The notes below the pieces were generated by a model that searched no databases, was not told the origin of the DNA, and worked only from the letters and a program-made list of their open reading frames with translations. Below, one piece after another: positions 6,901-18,640 of a stretch of 34,257 nucleotides of DNA. The stretch is from the NCBI RefSeq assembly GCF_028288225.1, contig NZ_JAQBOC010000089.1, forward strand, positions 1 through 34,257, in the 5' to 3' direction. The position numbers and the translations under genes were made by a program. Numbering within the stretch: the first letter of the stretch is position 1; each line of letters opens with the position of its first letter. Origin of the DNA: Mucilaginibacter sp. GTDB lineage: Bacteria > Bacteroidota > Bacteroidia > Sphingobacteriales > Sphingobacteriaceae.

Positions 6901-9801
6901 ATGTTACGTGTCGACAGCAGCAAACCTTGCCAGATAATTTATGCCATTGCAAAGCATGAATACTTGTCGTACGTTATTGAGCCACACGTAGTTCAGCTAA
7001 ATCCAAACGCCGAATTTTCACTAACCCACCAGCGTTTATTTTCAAATACAGCAAAGGAATTTGCCCATTGCATTGACGATATTGATATAAAGCTCATCAA
7101 GATCCTGGAAGAAATGGAACAGGGCAACCTGATCAAAAAGTTCTATAAAAAATCAATCCGCCCGTTTGAATTTTTTACCAAAGTGTTTAATGAGCAGCTT
7201 TTTGATACCCTTCGCCCTAAAATAGAAAAGAGGATGGCTGAAGCCCTGGCATTGCTAAAGGATAAACCGTTATACCAGATGAGCAAGGAAGGCTACCCTG
7301 CCGAGCGCAAGTTACAGATAGCGCCCGAGGCTGCATCAGTGCTGTTTCATTTCAGGCGCAATGAGGAGGAGATCAGGTATTTCCCCACCATTAAATACCA
7401 GGGAATGCGCATTGAGTTTATGTTTAAAAATGCCGAGGTCATTTGCAACCACCCCGCGTGGATGCTGCTTGATGATACCCTTTATCATTTTGAAAAAGAG
7501 ATAGAAGGCAAAAAGCTGTTCCCTTTTTTGAATAAGAGGTACATCGCTATTCCCAAATCGTCAGAACAATCATACTTCGAAAAATTTGTTGCACCGCTTA
7601 TTGAAAAGCATCACGTTTATGCCGAAGGCTTTACCATAAATACCGAAAAGTATGATGCCCGGCCGGTTATAAAACCAATTTATATAGAGGGCGGCACATC
7701 GCAGCTGCAGCTTTATTTTAAATATGCGGGCTATGTTTTCCCCTATGGGGATGAAAGGCTGATCTCCGTGCGTATGGAGCGCAATGGTGATGATTACACC
7801 TTCCATCGCATAAAGAGATCTGTTACCTGGGAAAAAAGCAAGTTCAGCCACCTGGAATCACTCGGTTTAAAAACCGCTTCCTCTCTCTTCAAAAACCTTG
7901 AAGTTGTTGTAAACGATGAGGAAGCCGACCAGTCGTTCTCTGTATTTGAGTGGATAAACCAGCATTATGATGAGCTTACCAGCCAAGGCTTTGAAATTGA
8001 GCAGCCAGACTCGGGCAGCCAGAAACGTTATGTATTTGGCACCAGTAAAATTGATCTTACCGTAAAAGAAAATAACGACTGGTTTGATATTAATGCCATT
8101 GTGTATTTCGGATCATACAGCATCCCTTTTATCCAGCTAAAAAATCATATCCTTAACCGTAAAAAGGAGTTTTTGCTGCCATCAGGCGAAATTGCCATTA
8201 TCCCCGAAAAGTGGTTTTCGCAATACGGCAATCTGCTGCATTTTACTGAGGGCGGCCATAACCTTAAATTACGCCGTCATCATATAGGCCTGGTTAATGA
8301 CCTTGCCGAAGGCGAAATGGCCAGCGTAACCATGACCGGCAAACTGCAAAAACTACTGGATTTTGAAGAGCTGGAAGATATTGCTCTGCCGCAACACTTC
8401 GCCGGGCATTTAAGACCTTATCAAAAAGCGGGTTACAACTGGTTCCATTTTTTAAAGAATTACCATTTTGGCGGCTGTTTGGCAGATGATATGGGTTTGG
8501 GGAAAACCATTCAGACGCTCGCACTACTACAAAAAAACAAGGAAGATGTAGAAGCAGCAGATAGTAAAAGCACCTCACTGGTTATTATGCCAACCTCCCT
8601 GATTTACAACTGGCTTAACGAGGCTAAAAAATTCACGCCAAAGTTAAGGCTGATGGTGCATACGGGAACTTTCCGCTATAAATCGCCGGAGGTGTTTGCC
8701 AATTACGATGTGGTGATAACCACCTACGGCATCAGTCGCATAGATATTGAATTGATGAAGGCTTTCTTTTTTGATTATGTGATACTGGATGAAAGTCAGA
8801 ATATTAAAAATCCATCTTCAAAATCGTTTCAGGCGGTAAAGCAGTTAAAATCGCGTTTTAAGCTGATATTGAGCGGTACCCCGGTTGAAAATTCTGTTAA
8901 TGATCTGTGGACACAAATGTCATTCATCAACCCGGGGCTGCTGGGTGCGCAGCAGTTTTTCATGAACGAATTTGTAACCCCCATTGAGAAAAAGAAAGAT
9001 GAGGATAAGGCCCGTAAGCTGCAGGCATTAATAAAACCATTTGTTTTACGCCGTACCAAAGAACAGGTTGCAACTGAGCTGCCACCAAAAATTGAGAACT
9101 TGTTTTATTGCCAAATGAGCGAAGAGCAGTCGGCAGTATACGAAAAAGTAAAATCGGAATACCGCAACGAGCTGTTAAAAAGCCTGGAGGACGGCACCTT
9201 TGCCAAAACTCAGATCCAGGTTTTGCAGGGTTTGATAAAGCTTAGGCAAATTGCCAATCACCCTATAATGATTGACCAGGATTATGAAGGTGATTCGGGC
9301 AAATTTGAGAACGTAGTGCATACCCTTGCCAACGTGCTCGAAGGCAACCATAAGGTGCTGATATTCTCACAATTTGTAAAACAACTGAATATTTACCGCG
9401 AGTATTTTGATACAGAAAAAATCCCCTATGCCTATTTGGATGGCAGCACCCAAAACCGCGGCGATGTGGTAAAACAGTTCCAGGAAGATGAAAAGACACA
9501 GGTTTTTTTAATCTCGATAAAAGCCGGTGGTGTTGGCCTCAATCTAACCGAAGCCGACTACGTTTTCATCCTCGACCCATGGTGGAACCCTGCAGTGGAG
9601 CAGCAGGCCATTGACCGTACGCACCGCATCGGCCAAACAAAAAATGTGTTCATCTACAAATTCATCACCAAAGATTCTGTTGAGGAAAAGATCCTGGCCC
9701 TGCAGCAGCGCAAGCTAAGCCTGTCGCGCGCGCTGATCACGACCGAGGAAAGCTTTATTAAATCACTCTCAGTTGAGGATATTAAGGAGATTTTAAAATA
9801 G
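6901..9801 (+). CDS. SNF2/Rad54-type helicase-like ATPase
   Basis: Superfamily 2 DNA translocase of the Swi2/Snf2 class; it uses ATP to move along double-stranded DNA. The 966-aa protein has an N-terminal region of about 500 aa without a recognised motif (bacterial relatives often carry SNF2_assoc or SWIM domains here; I see no CxC...CxH SWIM signature). The motor follows: motif I DDMGLGKT with Lys535, motif II DESQ (630-633, instead of DEAH), motif III LSGTPVEN, and C-terminal motif V AGGVGLNLTEAD with motif VI DRTHRIGQ (Arg906, Arg909). All essential motor residues are present. No adjacent nuclease or methylase gene suggests a defence role, so a chromosomal DNA transaction or transcription-recycling role (RapA-like) is an inference only. 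Confidence 0.93.
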   Translation: MLRVDSSKPCQIIYAIAKHEYLSYVIEPHVVQLNPNAEFSLTHQRLFSNTAKEFAHCIDDIDIKLIKILEEMEQGNLIKKFYKKSIRPFEFFTKVFNEQLFDTLRPKIEKRMAEALALLKDKPLYQMSKEGYPAERKLQIAPEAASVLFHFRRNEEEIRYFPTIKYQGMRIEFMFKNAEVICNHPAWMLLDDTLYHFEKEIEGKKLFPFLNKRYIAIPKSSEQSYFEKFVAPLIEKHHVYAEGFTINTEKYDARPVIKPIYIEGGTSQLQLYFKYAGYVFPYGDERLISVRMERNGDDYTFHRIKRSVTWEKSKFSHLESLGLKTASSLFKNLEVVVNDEEADQSFSVFEWINQHYDELTSQGFEIEQPDSGSQKRYVFGTSKIDLTVKENNDWFDINAIVYFGSYSIPFIQLKNHILNRKKEFLLPSGEIAIIPEKWFSQYGNLLHFTEGGHNLKLRRHHIGLVNDLAEGEMASVTMTGKLQKLLDFEELEDIALPQHFAGHLRPYQKAGYNWFHFLKNYHFGGCLADDMGLGKTIQTLALLQKNKEDVEAADSKSTSLVIMPTSLIYNWLNEAKKFTPKLRLMVHTGTFRYKSPEVFANYDVVITTYGISRIDIELMKAFFFDYVILDESQNIKNPSSKSFQAVKQLKSRFKLILSGTPVENSVNDLWTQMSFINPGLLGAQQFFMNEFVTPIEKKKDEDKARKLQALIKPFVLRRTKEQVATELPPKIENLFYCQMSEEQSAVYEKVKSEYRNELLKSLEDGTFAKTQIQVLQGLIKLRQIANHPIMIDQDYEGDSGKFENVVHTLANVLEGNHKVLIFSQFVKQLNIYREYFDTEKIPYAYLDGSTQNRGDVVKQFQEDEKTQVFLISIKAGGVGLNLTEADYVFILDPWWNPAVEQQAIDRTHRIGQTKNVFIYKFITKDSVEEKILALQQRKLSLSRALITTEESFIKSLSVEDIKEILK

Positions 9802-10042
9802 TCTTCCCTTCATTGCAGTCTGTTTTTAACCGGCGGATAAAAGTAATAAACCAAACAGGCTTTAGCCAAATTTTCTCGCCCTTCAATAAGGGCATAAAGA
9901 AAAGTTAAATATGGCATCAAATTTTAATGCAGACTTATAAGGTTTAAAAACATCAACCGAATTTATTGGGCCAAAGCAGATAGCTGAATTTGAATTGCCC
10001 CACTTTAATTTTCATAAATTAAAAATAAAATTTACCTTGCAT

Positions 10043-10093
10043 CAGGAAATGGTGTCTTCCTTTTAAAAACCGCATTCGCTGATGACGCCTGCA
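10043..10093 (+). ncRNA. Fluoride riboswitch (crcB motif)
   Basis: The segment carries the signature parts of the crcB-motif RNA in order: GGAAATGGTGTCTTCC (10045-10060, with GGAA pairing TTCC), an A-rich linker ending AAAACCGC, and GCTGATGACGCCTGC (10079-10093). The long-range stem GGTGTC (10051-10056) pairs with GACGCC (10084-10089) including one G-U pair, as in known members. The aptamer binds fluoride with three Mg ions and turns on downstream genes. It lies 150 bp before a CLC gene with fluoride-type motifs, a classic pairing. I see no clear terminator with a T-tract after it, so control may be at translation or through a structure not obvious by eye. Confidence 0.92.
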
Positions 10094-10244
10094 ACATCAA
10101 TCAAAAGCAATAAAGCTTGTTGATATAATTGTTTGTAGGTGAAAAATTTAAACGCCTTACTTAATAAAAGAAAACCTGAGCCGCGAATCTTCGCATGGTT
10201 GTTTTTTTCCTGCCTTTTTGTTAAACCTAAAGCCATTAAACATA

Positions 10245-11627
10245 ATGACTAATAAAAGCGCCCCCCCTTTGAAAGAGCATTTTACCATCATAAAACACCT
10301 GATCCGGTGGACCATTATGACTATACCTGTTGCTATAGCAATTGGCAGCGTGGTAGCCTTTTTTTTATGGCTGCTTACTGCTGCCACTCATTTCCGGTTT
10401 GATTATAAATGGCTGTTGTTCCTGCTGCCGCTGGCCGGCCTGCTCATCCATTTTATTTATCAAACAATTGGTAAATCCTCCGAAAAAGGCAACAACCTCA
10501 TAATAGACCAAATTCATGAGGAAGGTGCAGGCGTGCCCAGAAAAATGGCTCCGGTTATTCTATTCACTACCGTAATAACACATTTGTTTGGCGGCTCAGC
10601 CGGTCGGGAGGGAACTGCTGTTCAGATTGGCGGCAGTATTGCCGCTATGTTTGGTAAATGGTTTAAATTGAACGGACCGGATACACGACTGATCCTTACC
10701 GCAGGGATAGCGGCCGGTTTCGGGGCCGTATTTGGCACGCCGGTTACCGGCGCAATATTTGCCATGGAAGTTTTAACCATTGGCCGCATAAAATACGATG
10801 CATTGCTTCCTGCTTTAGTAGCGGCGGTGGTTGGCGATATAACAGTAGGCACCTGGCATGTTAACCATACGCAATACCATATTGCATTAATACCACACAC
10901 CACCGGCTTTATAAGTAATTACACTCATTTCGACTTGCTTTTGCTTGGTAAAGTAATTTTTGCATCCGCAATTTTTGGATTAGCGAGCTTCCTTTTTGCA
11001 GGGATGGTGCATGAAATAAAAAGCATCTGCCTTAAGCTCTTTAAACATAACTGGATGATCCCTGTATTCGGCGGATTGGTAATTATCGGCCTCACCTTTC
11101 TTAATGGCAAGCCCGATTACCTGGGGCTGGGTGTTGATGCTGAATATCATGGAGCTGTTACCATCCCCTCTGCCTTTAATGCCGGCGGCGCAGATACCTG
11201 GAGCTGGCTCTGGAAAACCGTATATACAACTGTTACCCTTGCCACAGGCTTTAAGGGCGGCGAGGTTACGCCATTGTTCTACATTGGGGCAACTTTAGGC
11301 AACACCTTATCAGCTTTATTAAATGCCCCCGTTGGCTTGTTTGCTGCCCTGGGTTTTATTGCTGTTTTTGCCGGAGCCACTAATACCCCACTGGCCTGTA
11401 CCTTTATGGGAATAGAATTATTTGGCGGCGAGCACGCCCTGTTATTTGCTGTTGCTTGTTTTACCGCCTATTTTTTCAGCGGAAACTCCGGCATTTACAG
11501 CTCGCAACGGATCGCTGTCCCCAAAATATCCGATGATGATTTCCCGGTGGATAGTTCCATTTCTGATGCTGCGAAGCGGCGGGGCTACATGTACCAGAAG
11601 TTGAAGAAATATAGGTTTAAGAAATAA
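10245..11627 (+). CDS. CLC-F type fluoride/proton antiporter
   Basis: CLC-superfamily membrane transporter of about 460 aa from the ATG at 10245 (an upstream TTG at 10218 is less likely). The anion-selectivity motif is GNNLI (82-86) where chloride CLCs have GSGIP, and the gating-glutamate motif is GREGT (Glu122) where they have GREGP. Residues GGEVTP (338-343) replace the usual GGIFAP, and a candidate central tyrosine is Tyr418 in SGIYSSQ. These are the hallmarks of the CLC-F clade, which exports fluoride in exchange for protons. About 10-11 hydrophobic segments span the protein. The upstream fluoride riboswitch independently supports the substrate. It ends convergently with parC, separated by a repeat. 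Databases usually label such genes as voltage-gated chloride channel. Confidence 0.9.
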   Translation: MTNKSAPPLKEHFTIIKHLIRWTIMTIPVAIAIGSVVAFFLWLLTAATHFRFDYKWLLFLLPLAGLLIHFIYQTIGKSSEKGNNLIIDQIHEEGAGVPRKMAPVILFTTVITHLFGGSAGREGTAVQIGGSIAAMFGKWFKLNGPDTRLILTAGIAAGFGAVFGTPVTGAIFAMEVLTIGRIKYDALLPALVAAVVGDITVGTWHVNHTQYHIALIPHTTGFISNYTHFDLLLLGKVIFASAIFGLASFLFAGMVHEIKSICLKLFKHNWMIPVFGGLVIIGLTFLNGKPDYLGLGVDAEYHGAVTIPSAFNAGGADTWSWLWKTVYTTVTLATGFKGGEVTPLFYIGATLGNTLSALLNAPVGLFAALGFIAVFAGATNTPLACTFMGIELFGGEHALLFAVACFTAYFFSGNSGIYSSQRIAVPKISDDDFPVDSSISDAAKRRGYMYQKLKKYRFKK

Positions 11628-11645
11628 CGTAACCACATAAAGCCC

Positions 11646-11744
11646 TGTCATTATAAACTTGTTTCAGCACCCCACTTGCCAGGTGTACACCATATAAGCA
11701 AGCGGGAGTGTTCTGTGAGGTGCCGAAATAAAATCGGCATGACA
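11646..11744. repeat. Imperfect inverted repeat between CLC-F and parC
   Basis: The ends TGTCAT (11646-11651) and ATGACA (11739-11744) are complementary, and just inside them TTTCAGCACC and GGTGCCGAAA also pair with one mismatch. The 99-bp element could fold into a long hairpin and resembles the TGTCAT-type dispersed repeats of Bacteroidota intergenic DNA. It may also serve as the convergent terminator region, since no separate terminator is visible. Confidence 0.65.
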
Positions 11745-11761
11745 AGGATGATAATATCCGG

Positions 11762-14593
<2,832 letters not shown>

Positions 14594-14637
14594 TATTAGC
14601 TAAAAAATATAAAGGGTAAAGATAAGTATAATGTGCA

Positions 14638-14667
14638 GATGTGCGGATTTTGGATGTGCCGATTTTT
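14638..14667. repeat. Left copy of an inverted GATGTGCGG-type repeat
   Basis: Contains GATGTGCGGATTTT followed by GATGTGCCGATTTTT. An inverted, closely similar copy lies at 19105-19139. It sits just upstream of parC. Between here and the antitoxin relic (14668-14829) there is also a low-complexity run of CAGAG-rich sequence (about 14716-14750) of the kind often dispersed in these genomes; otherwise I see nothing there. Confidence 0.55.
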
Positions 14668-14829
14668 AAACACATTATTAACTTTTAACAATATCATTAG
14701 CTGCCCAGTTTTTAACGCAGAGAAACAGAGACGGCACAGAGAGCACAGAGTTTATTTAGGAAGCGATTTTTTTAAACATTTTTGAATTTGAAGACTTGCA
14801 AATGGCATGACATCAGTATATTTGATAAT

Positions 14830-15008
14830 ATGACGAAGGGAGCCACAAAGTTAGAGAGTGAGAAACAAATACCTGCGTTACAAGATGACGATTGGGGCTA
14901 TCTATCAGAAGCTGAAATAGAAGAATAAAAGCTGGCCTTGATGACATAGAAGCAGGACGCGTACACTCCCATGAAGATGTCATGGTATATAGAGAAGAAA
15001 TTAAATAA
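14830..15008 (+). pseudogene. Frameshifted antitoxin-like gene
   Basis: An ATG at 14830 opens a frame of 32 codons ending QDDDWGYLSEAEIEE, then TAA at 14926. Reading on in the next frame gives IKAGLDDIEAGRVHSHEDVM and VYREEIK before a stop at 15006-15008. Joining the two frames gives one continuous small protein of about 59 aa, and the junction GAAGAATAAAAG is best explained by loss of a single A. The restored C-terminal half (glycine-Asp-Ile, RVHSHEDVM) resembles RelB/Phd-type antitoxins and other addiction-module components of Bacteroidota. No ParE/RelE toxin follows, so it appears to be an orphan relic. Confidence 0.65.
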
Positions 15009-15077
15009 TATGCGATAACGATTTCGCTTACCTCCTCCGATTTAAGTTACTTCGTTTAATTAGTATTGTGATTAATT

Positions 15078-15170
15078 TGGGCGTTCCCCGGTGATAGAAC
15101 CGGGGTCGGGCTATCCGCTCATACTACACAGGCATTAGGCTCAGGCCGGTATCCGCTGCTATCCCTAACG
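15078..15170 (+). repeat. Structured intergenic repeat GGGCGTTCCCC...ATCCCTAACG
   Basis: The block contains a strong hairpin (CCCCGGT at 15086-15092 with ACCGGGG at 15099-15105), then CGGGCTATCCGCT, a variable stretch with pairing potential (AGGCTCAGGCC), and GGTATCCGCTGCTATCCC with CTAACG. The phrase ATCCGCT occurs twice inside the block. I recall blocks of the same form (GGGCGTTCCC, hairpin, GGGTCGGGCTATCCGCT, variable part, ATCCCTAACG) in many Bacteroidota intergenic regions, but I know no name or function. It could be a small RNA or a non-autonomous mobile element. Strand is arbitrary. Confidence 0.5.
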
Positions 15171-15183
15171 TAAATTATCCGTA

Positions 15184-15338
15184 AGGGCGTATTGCATACG
15201 CCCTCACCACAAGATCCGTGCCTACCAGCCCACTCTGGCAAATGCAATTGTACCGACTCAATTCCGCAGGTATAGGGGCGAATGCATCAACAATGATTCA
15301 ATTCCGCATGTATAGGGCGAATGCAATTCGCCCTATAC
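15184..15338. repeat. Palindromic REP cluster between the antitoxin relic and GH9
   Basis: AGGGCGTAT-TGC-ATACGCCCT at 15184-15204 and GTATAGGGCGAAT-GCA-ATTCGCCCTATAC at 15310-15338 (13-bp perfect arms) are near-perfect hairpins with a three-base loop. Between them a half copy (GTATAGGGGCGAATGCATC, near 15270) repeats the left part of the second. The last hairpin lies just beyond the GH9 stop and may end that transcript, but it has no T-tract. Confidence 0.75.
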
Positions 15339-15364
15339 AGCTGATTATCCATACTTTTACATTT

Positions 15365-18265
15365 TCACTTTTCCCAAACCGCACCCCTCACCTCTTTCCG
15401 CTCACCAATATTCCCATCCGGAACAACCACAGCTACCCATGGTGTATCATCCGATGTAATCTTACCACGCCATTCAAAGCTTTGCGTTGCTTCGGGTTTC
15501 AGATTAATCTCCTTTGAATACGACACAAGCGTCAGGTTATCCGCACGGATGCTGAAATTATGCTTACCATTTCCGCGAGCCATCACCTTAATAACCAACT
15601 CGCCTGTTGTTGAAATCGTTTTTGAAATCTCATAGCTTAAAAAATTATCACTTCGCAAATCAAGATTATTGGGTGATCCGGGCAGAAAGGTTCGCATTTG
15701 CGACATGCCATTACTTGTAACCACATACTTTCCTTCAGGAATCATTGTTTTAAAATGTCCGTCTTTATCTGCCGAAACAGTAATGGCCTGCTGCGAGCTA
15801 ACGCTTTTAAATATTATCACTCCGCTTGCTTTTCCTTCAACCATTGCCGGGCCCTCCAGGTCTTTCAACAGCCACACCCAGCGGCTTACCGGGTGCACCC
15901 AGATCTCTTTATACGTCCACATACTTTGTACCGGCCAGTAAGGCGCATCATCCTCATCTTTAGTTTGGATGCCTACCGGCAAGCCCCCAACCATATCGCC
16001 TGATGAAGGCGAATACAATGGCACATAATCATAGCCCTCACCATACATGGTGCTTGCCGAAAACGGGTTCCGCCCGATGATCCATTCCAGCTGATGCGTA
16101 GATAATTGTGCCGATGCCAAATCGCCGCGCAGATGGGCTGCACTTGCCAAAGCCTGTGCCTGTGGTAAAATAGTGCCGAAGTGCCCGCGATAATCCATCC
16201 ACACCGGGAACATCCGCAGGTAATGTCCCTTACCTAAAGGTATCCCGCTTAATACTTGTTTACGGAACGATTCTTTTCTGCTCTCCGGCACATGCATATA
16301 TTCGGTATCGGCATATACTGACGCAGGCATTACGCTGTATGGCGCTGTATATTTTGCTATCTTTTTAAGGTATTCTGAATAAAGTGTAACAGTTGAATAC
16401 CATTTTATCCAATCCGGGTTATTGGGGAATGCATCACAAAGTGCGGTTAACGCCAGTGTTGGCCCTTGCTCCCTGCCTCTGTGGCAATAATGCAAGATCC
16501 TTTCTTTGGCTGTTGATGTATAAAAAAAGCCGGTAAGCGGAATGTCCCAATCCGTACGTTTACGCTGCTGTGCATTCATAATAATGGGGGCTAGCTCCGC
16601 CGCTTTGGCTGCATATTTTTTGTCGCCCGTTGCTTTCCATAGCGTCACCGATGTAAGGATAGCCTGTGCCGGTAATTCGTCCTCCACATTATCCGAATCA
16701 AACGTGGCGCGGAACATTTCTTTTGATGGTTTATATGATTGCATCCCTTCAACAGCAAACTGCCAGTCGGCTTCTGCCATTTTAAGGGCGTAGGCAGCTA
16801 AACGCGGATCGCTTTCTTTTAAAACACGGGCTGCTATAGCCTCCGCATTGGCTGCCTCAAAATTTGCAAGCGGACTGTTTTTTGCTGTCGAGACAATATC
16901 ATCGTCATCGCCAATAATATTATTTGTGCGCCTGCTGTTTATCGAACCTACATTTCTATAACCATCCCCAAAGCTTGTTTTCAGAATCCATGCAAGTCCC
17001 CACTTCGCCTCTTCCAGCACACGATTATACAGGGCCGGGTTTTCATCCCTGGCATGCAGCTTTTCGGCCATACTGAACAAGCCAAAGGTAATTTCACTGG
17101 TATTTTCAACACCCTGCGTTAAATCGCCGGCATCATGCCAGCCGCCGTTGATAACTATCCGTTTATCATTGTGCACACAGGTCCAGTCCTGGTGCTCAAC
17201 TCCATGGATCCCCGGGATCTCCGCCCCGCAACGTTCCGAATAAAAGAAATTCAGCGCCTTCCATACGGTCCTTTCATAAACATCGGCGTCAATTCGAAAT
17301 GGTCTCGTAACTGCATTACCGGCGACTAATACATAAGTCCCCGGAGTTCTAATTTCCGAAAAATCCATCACCTGGAAAGTGCCGAGGTGCGTTGTTTCGT
17401 TTTTGATAGATTTAGTCAGCACAACTTTACCATTATTCTGGTTGATCAGCTTAAAAGTTTTTGCATCAATATTACTGGCGATAGCTGTTTTTTCAGCCCC
17501 GGTTTGGTAGCCCGTATGCGCAAACGAAATGCGACCTTTCGCAACATCCCAGCCTTCGGTTTTATCTGCATCAACTTTTTGCAACTCCATCTGGTCAAAA
17601 TAAAAACGGATCTTGTTCGCCTCTTCCGGGTAGTTGCCTGATAAACCGTATGACATCTCGAAGCTGGTTATCTTATCCCTTGCCACATTGCTGATCTCCC
17701 AAACTACATGGTTCCATTCATGATTTTTGAGGTTCAGTGAAGTTTGGCCCTCCTGCGCAAAAACTGCAGGCAGCTTTACTTTGCCATCGTTATACAGCCA
17801 GCAATCAAGCGCGGTGGTATAAAAGCCCGGCAGATCAGGATAGATCCAGATAGAGATGCGATTATATCCAGTCCAATCCTCATCGGCAAAAGCCTTCCGC
17901 ACACCAGAGCGCCCCCAATGCCGCCCGTTCTTTGGCGGATCGCCGGCCAGCCGGGTGGGTGTGGTCATTAGTAATGACTGACTGCCCTCATGAACAATGT
18001 CTTTACTGAGTTTGATCTCAGCAACCGATGTGCTCGAATCGGTAGAGGTCATCACTTTCCTGGCATCAACCATAGCCACGCCCGATGTGGTGAAGGAAGT
18101 CCAGCCATTAAGGCTCTCCATATTATCAAGTGTGCGCTTTTCATAAACCTTTTTATTGAGCCAGCGGTACATGGCGGAATCTTTAAAATTTTCTGTTAAA
18201 GGATCCCGCGCCAGGTAAAAGCCGGAGAACAAAATAACTGCTATAAAAAGATATAAATATTTCAT
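15365..18265 (-). CDS. Glycoside hydrolase family 9 protein (cellulase/glucosidase-like), membrane-anchored or secreted
   Basis: 966-aa protein with an N-terminal signal or anchor (MKYLYLFIAVILFSGFYLA). Residues about 45-230 form a beta-rich region reminiscent of a carbohydrate-binding domain; about 245-325 an Ig-like CelD_N domain (ISFAHTGYQTGAEKTA, TPGTYVLVAGN); about 330-790 the (alpha/alpha)6 GH9 barrel. The catalytic-base motif is GGWHDAGD (374-381; Asp378 and Asp381). The C-terminal acid region is divergent, with a probable Glu in TYKEIWVHPVSRW rather than the usual NEVA motif. An extra C-terminal Ig-like domain of about 160 aa follows. Substrate cannot be told from sequence; beta-1,4 glucan, or mixed or animal-derived polysaccharide, are possible. 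No SusC/D genes are adjacent, and inverted repeats flank its region. Confidence 0.85.
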   Translation of the reverse strand: MKYLYLFIAVILFSGFYLARDPLTENFKDSAMYRWLNKKVYEKRTLDNMESLNGWTSFTTSGVAMVDARKVMTSTDSSTSVAEIKLSKDIVHEGSQSLLMTTPTRLAGDPPKNGRHWGRSGVRKAFADEDWTGYNRISIWIYPDLPGFYTTALDCWLYNDGKVKLPAVFAQEGQTSLNLKNHEWNHVVWEISNVARDKITSFEMSYGLSGNYPEEANKIRFYFDQMELQKVDADKTEGWDVAKGRISFAHTGYQTGAEKTAIASNIDAKTFKLINQNNGKVVLTKSIKNETTHLGTFQVMDFSEIRTPGTYVLVAGNAVTRPFRIDADVYERTVWKALNFFYSERCGAEIPGIHGVEHQDWTCVHNDKRIVINGGWHDAGDLTQGVENTSEITFGLFSMAEKLHARDENPALYNRVLEEAKWGLAWILKTSFGDGYRNVGSINSRRTNNIIGDDDDIVSTAKNSPLANFEAANAEAIAARVLKESDPRLAAYALKMAEADWQFAVEGMQSYKPSKEMFRATFDSDNVEDELPAQAILTSVTLWKATGDKKYAAKAAELAPIIMNAQQRKRTDWDIPLTGFFYTSTAKERILHYCHRGREQGPTLALTALCDAFPNNPDWIKWYSTVTLYSEYLKKIAKYTAPYSVMPASVYADTEYMHVPESRKESFRKQVLSGIPLGKGHYLRMFPVWMDYRGHFGTILPQAQALASAAHLRGDLASAQLSTHQLEWIIGRNPFSASTMYGEGYDYVPLYSPSSGDMVGGLPVGIQTKDEDDAPYWPVQSMWTYKEIWVHPVSRWVWLLKDLEGPAMVEGKASGVIIFKSVSSQQAITVSADKDGHFKTMIPEGKYVVTSNGMSQMRTFLPGSPNNLDLRSDNFLSYEISKTISTTGELVIKVMARGNGKHNFSIRADNLTLVSYSKEINLKPEATQSFEWRGKITSDDTPWVAVVVPDGNIGERKEVRGAVWEK

Positions 18266-18367
18266 GGTGTGTATTGTCTGATCTTATCTAACAAAACTCA
18301 CGAAAAGATTTCCAAGTTTCAGATTTTGATGTACTACATTAACACTACCTCATAAAAAAATAAAAAC

Positions 18368-18394
18368 ATACGCATAAATAAAATTTGTGCGTAT
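18368..18394 (+). promoter_or_regulatory. Candidate operator of the toxin-antitoxin operon
   Basis: Inverted repeat ATACGCA (18368-18374) and TGCGTAT (18388-18394), 13-bp spacer, 9 bp before the antitoxin ATG at 18404. The spacer contains TAAAATTTG, close to the Bacteroidota -7 element TAnnTTTG but one base longer. Ribbon-helix-helix antitoxins usually repress their own promoter through such sites. Confidence 0.5.
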
Positions 18395-18403
18395 ATTTAC
18401 TTT

Positions 18404-18640
18404 ATGAAAAGCCGTTTAAATTTAACCATTGAGGATAGCTTATTAAAAAGCACTAAGCTATATGCTGAAAAACAACACAAAAGTATTTCTGAACTTGTCG
18501 AAGGTTATTTTAAAGAAGTTACAAAGCCAATAAAACGAAAAACTTTTGTTGATATCGTTAAAGAATTAGGGCCCCATGATATTGACCCTAAAGCAGATCT
18601 TAAAGAATTATATTACCAGGACCCGAAACATGGCGGTTAA
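18404..18640 (+). CDS. DUF6364 family antitoxin (ribbon-helix-helix)
   Basis: 78-aa protein. Residues 1-40 (KSRLNLTIEDSLLKSTKLYA then ISELVEGYFKEV) match the N-terminal DNA-binding ribbon-helix-helix region of DUF6364. The C-terminal half is charged (ELGPHDIDPKADLKELYYQD) and is the expected toxin-binding tail. Its stop overlaps the start of the PIN gene by 11 bp, implying translational coupling. It would neutralise the PIN toxin and repress the operon through the palindrome upstream. The partner type (PIN) is the usual one for this family. Confidence 0.85.
   Translation: MKSRLNLTIEDSLLKSTKLYAEKQHKSISELVEGYFKEVTKPIKRKTFVDIVKELGPHDIDPKADLKELYYQDPKHGG

Noticed and set aside
6901..9801. SNF2 helicase as part of a DISARM-like or other phage-defence system
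   Set aside because: No adjacent methylase, nuclease or DUF1998 gene; neighbours are dapF and a fluoride transporter.
9800..10040. Region before the riboswitch with a short ORF and a hairpin (CTCGCCCTTCAATAAGGGC)
   Set aside because: No gene or promoter could be established; the hairpin has no T-tract.
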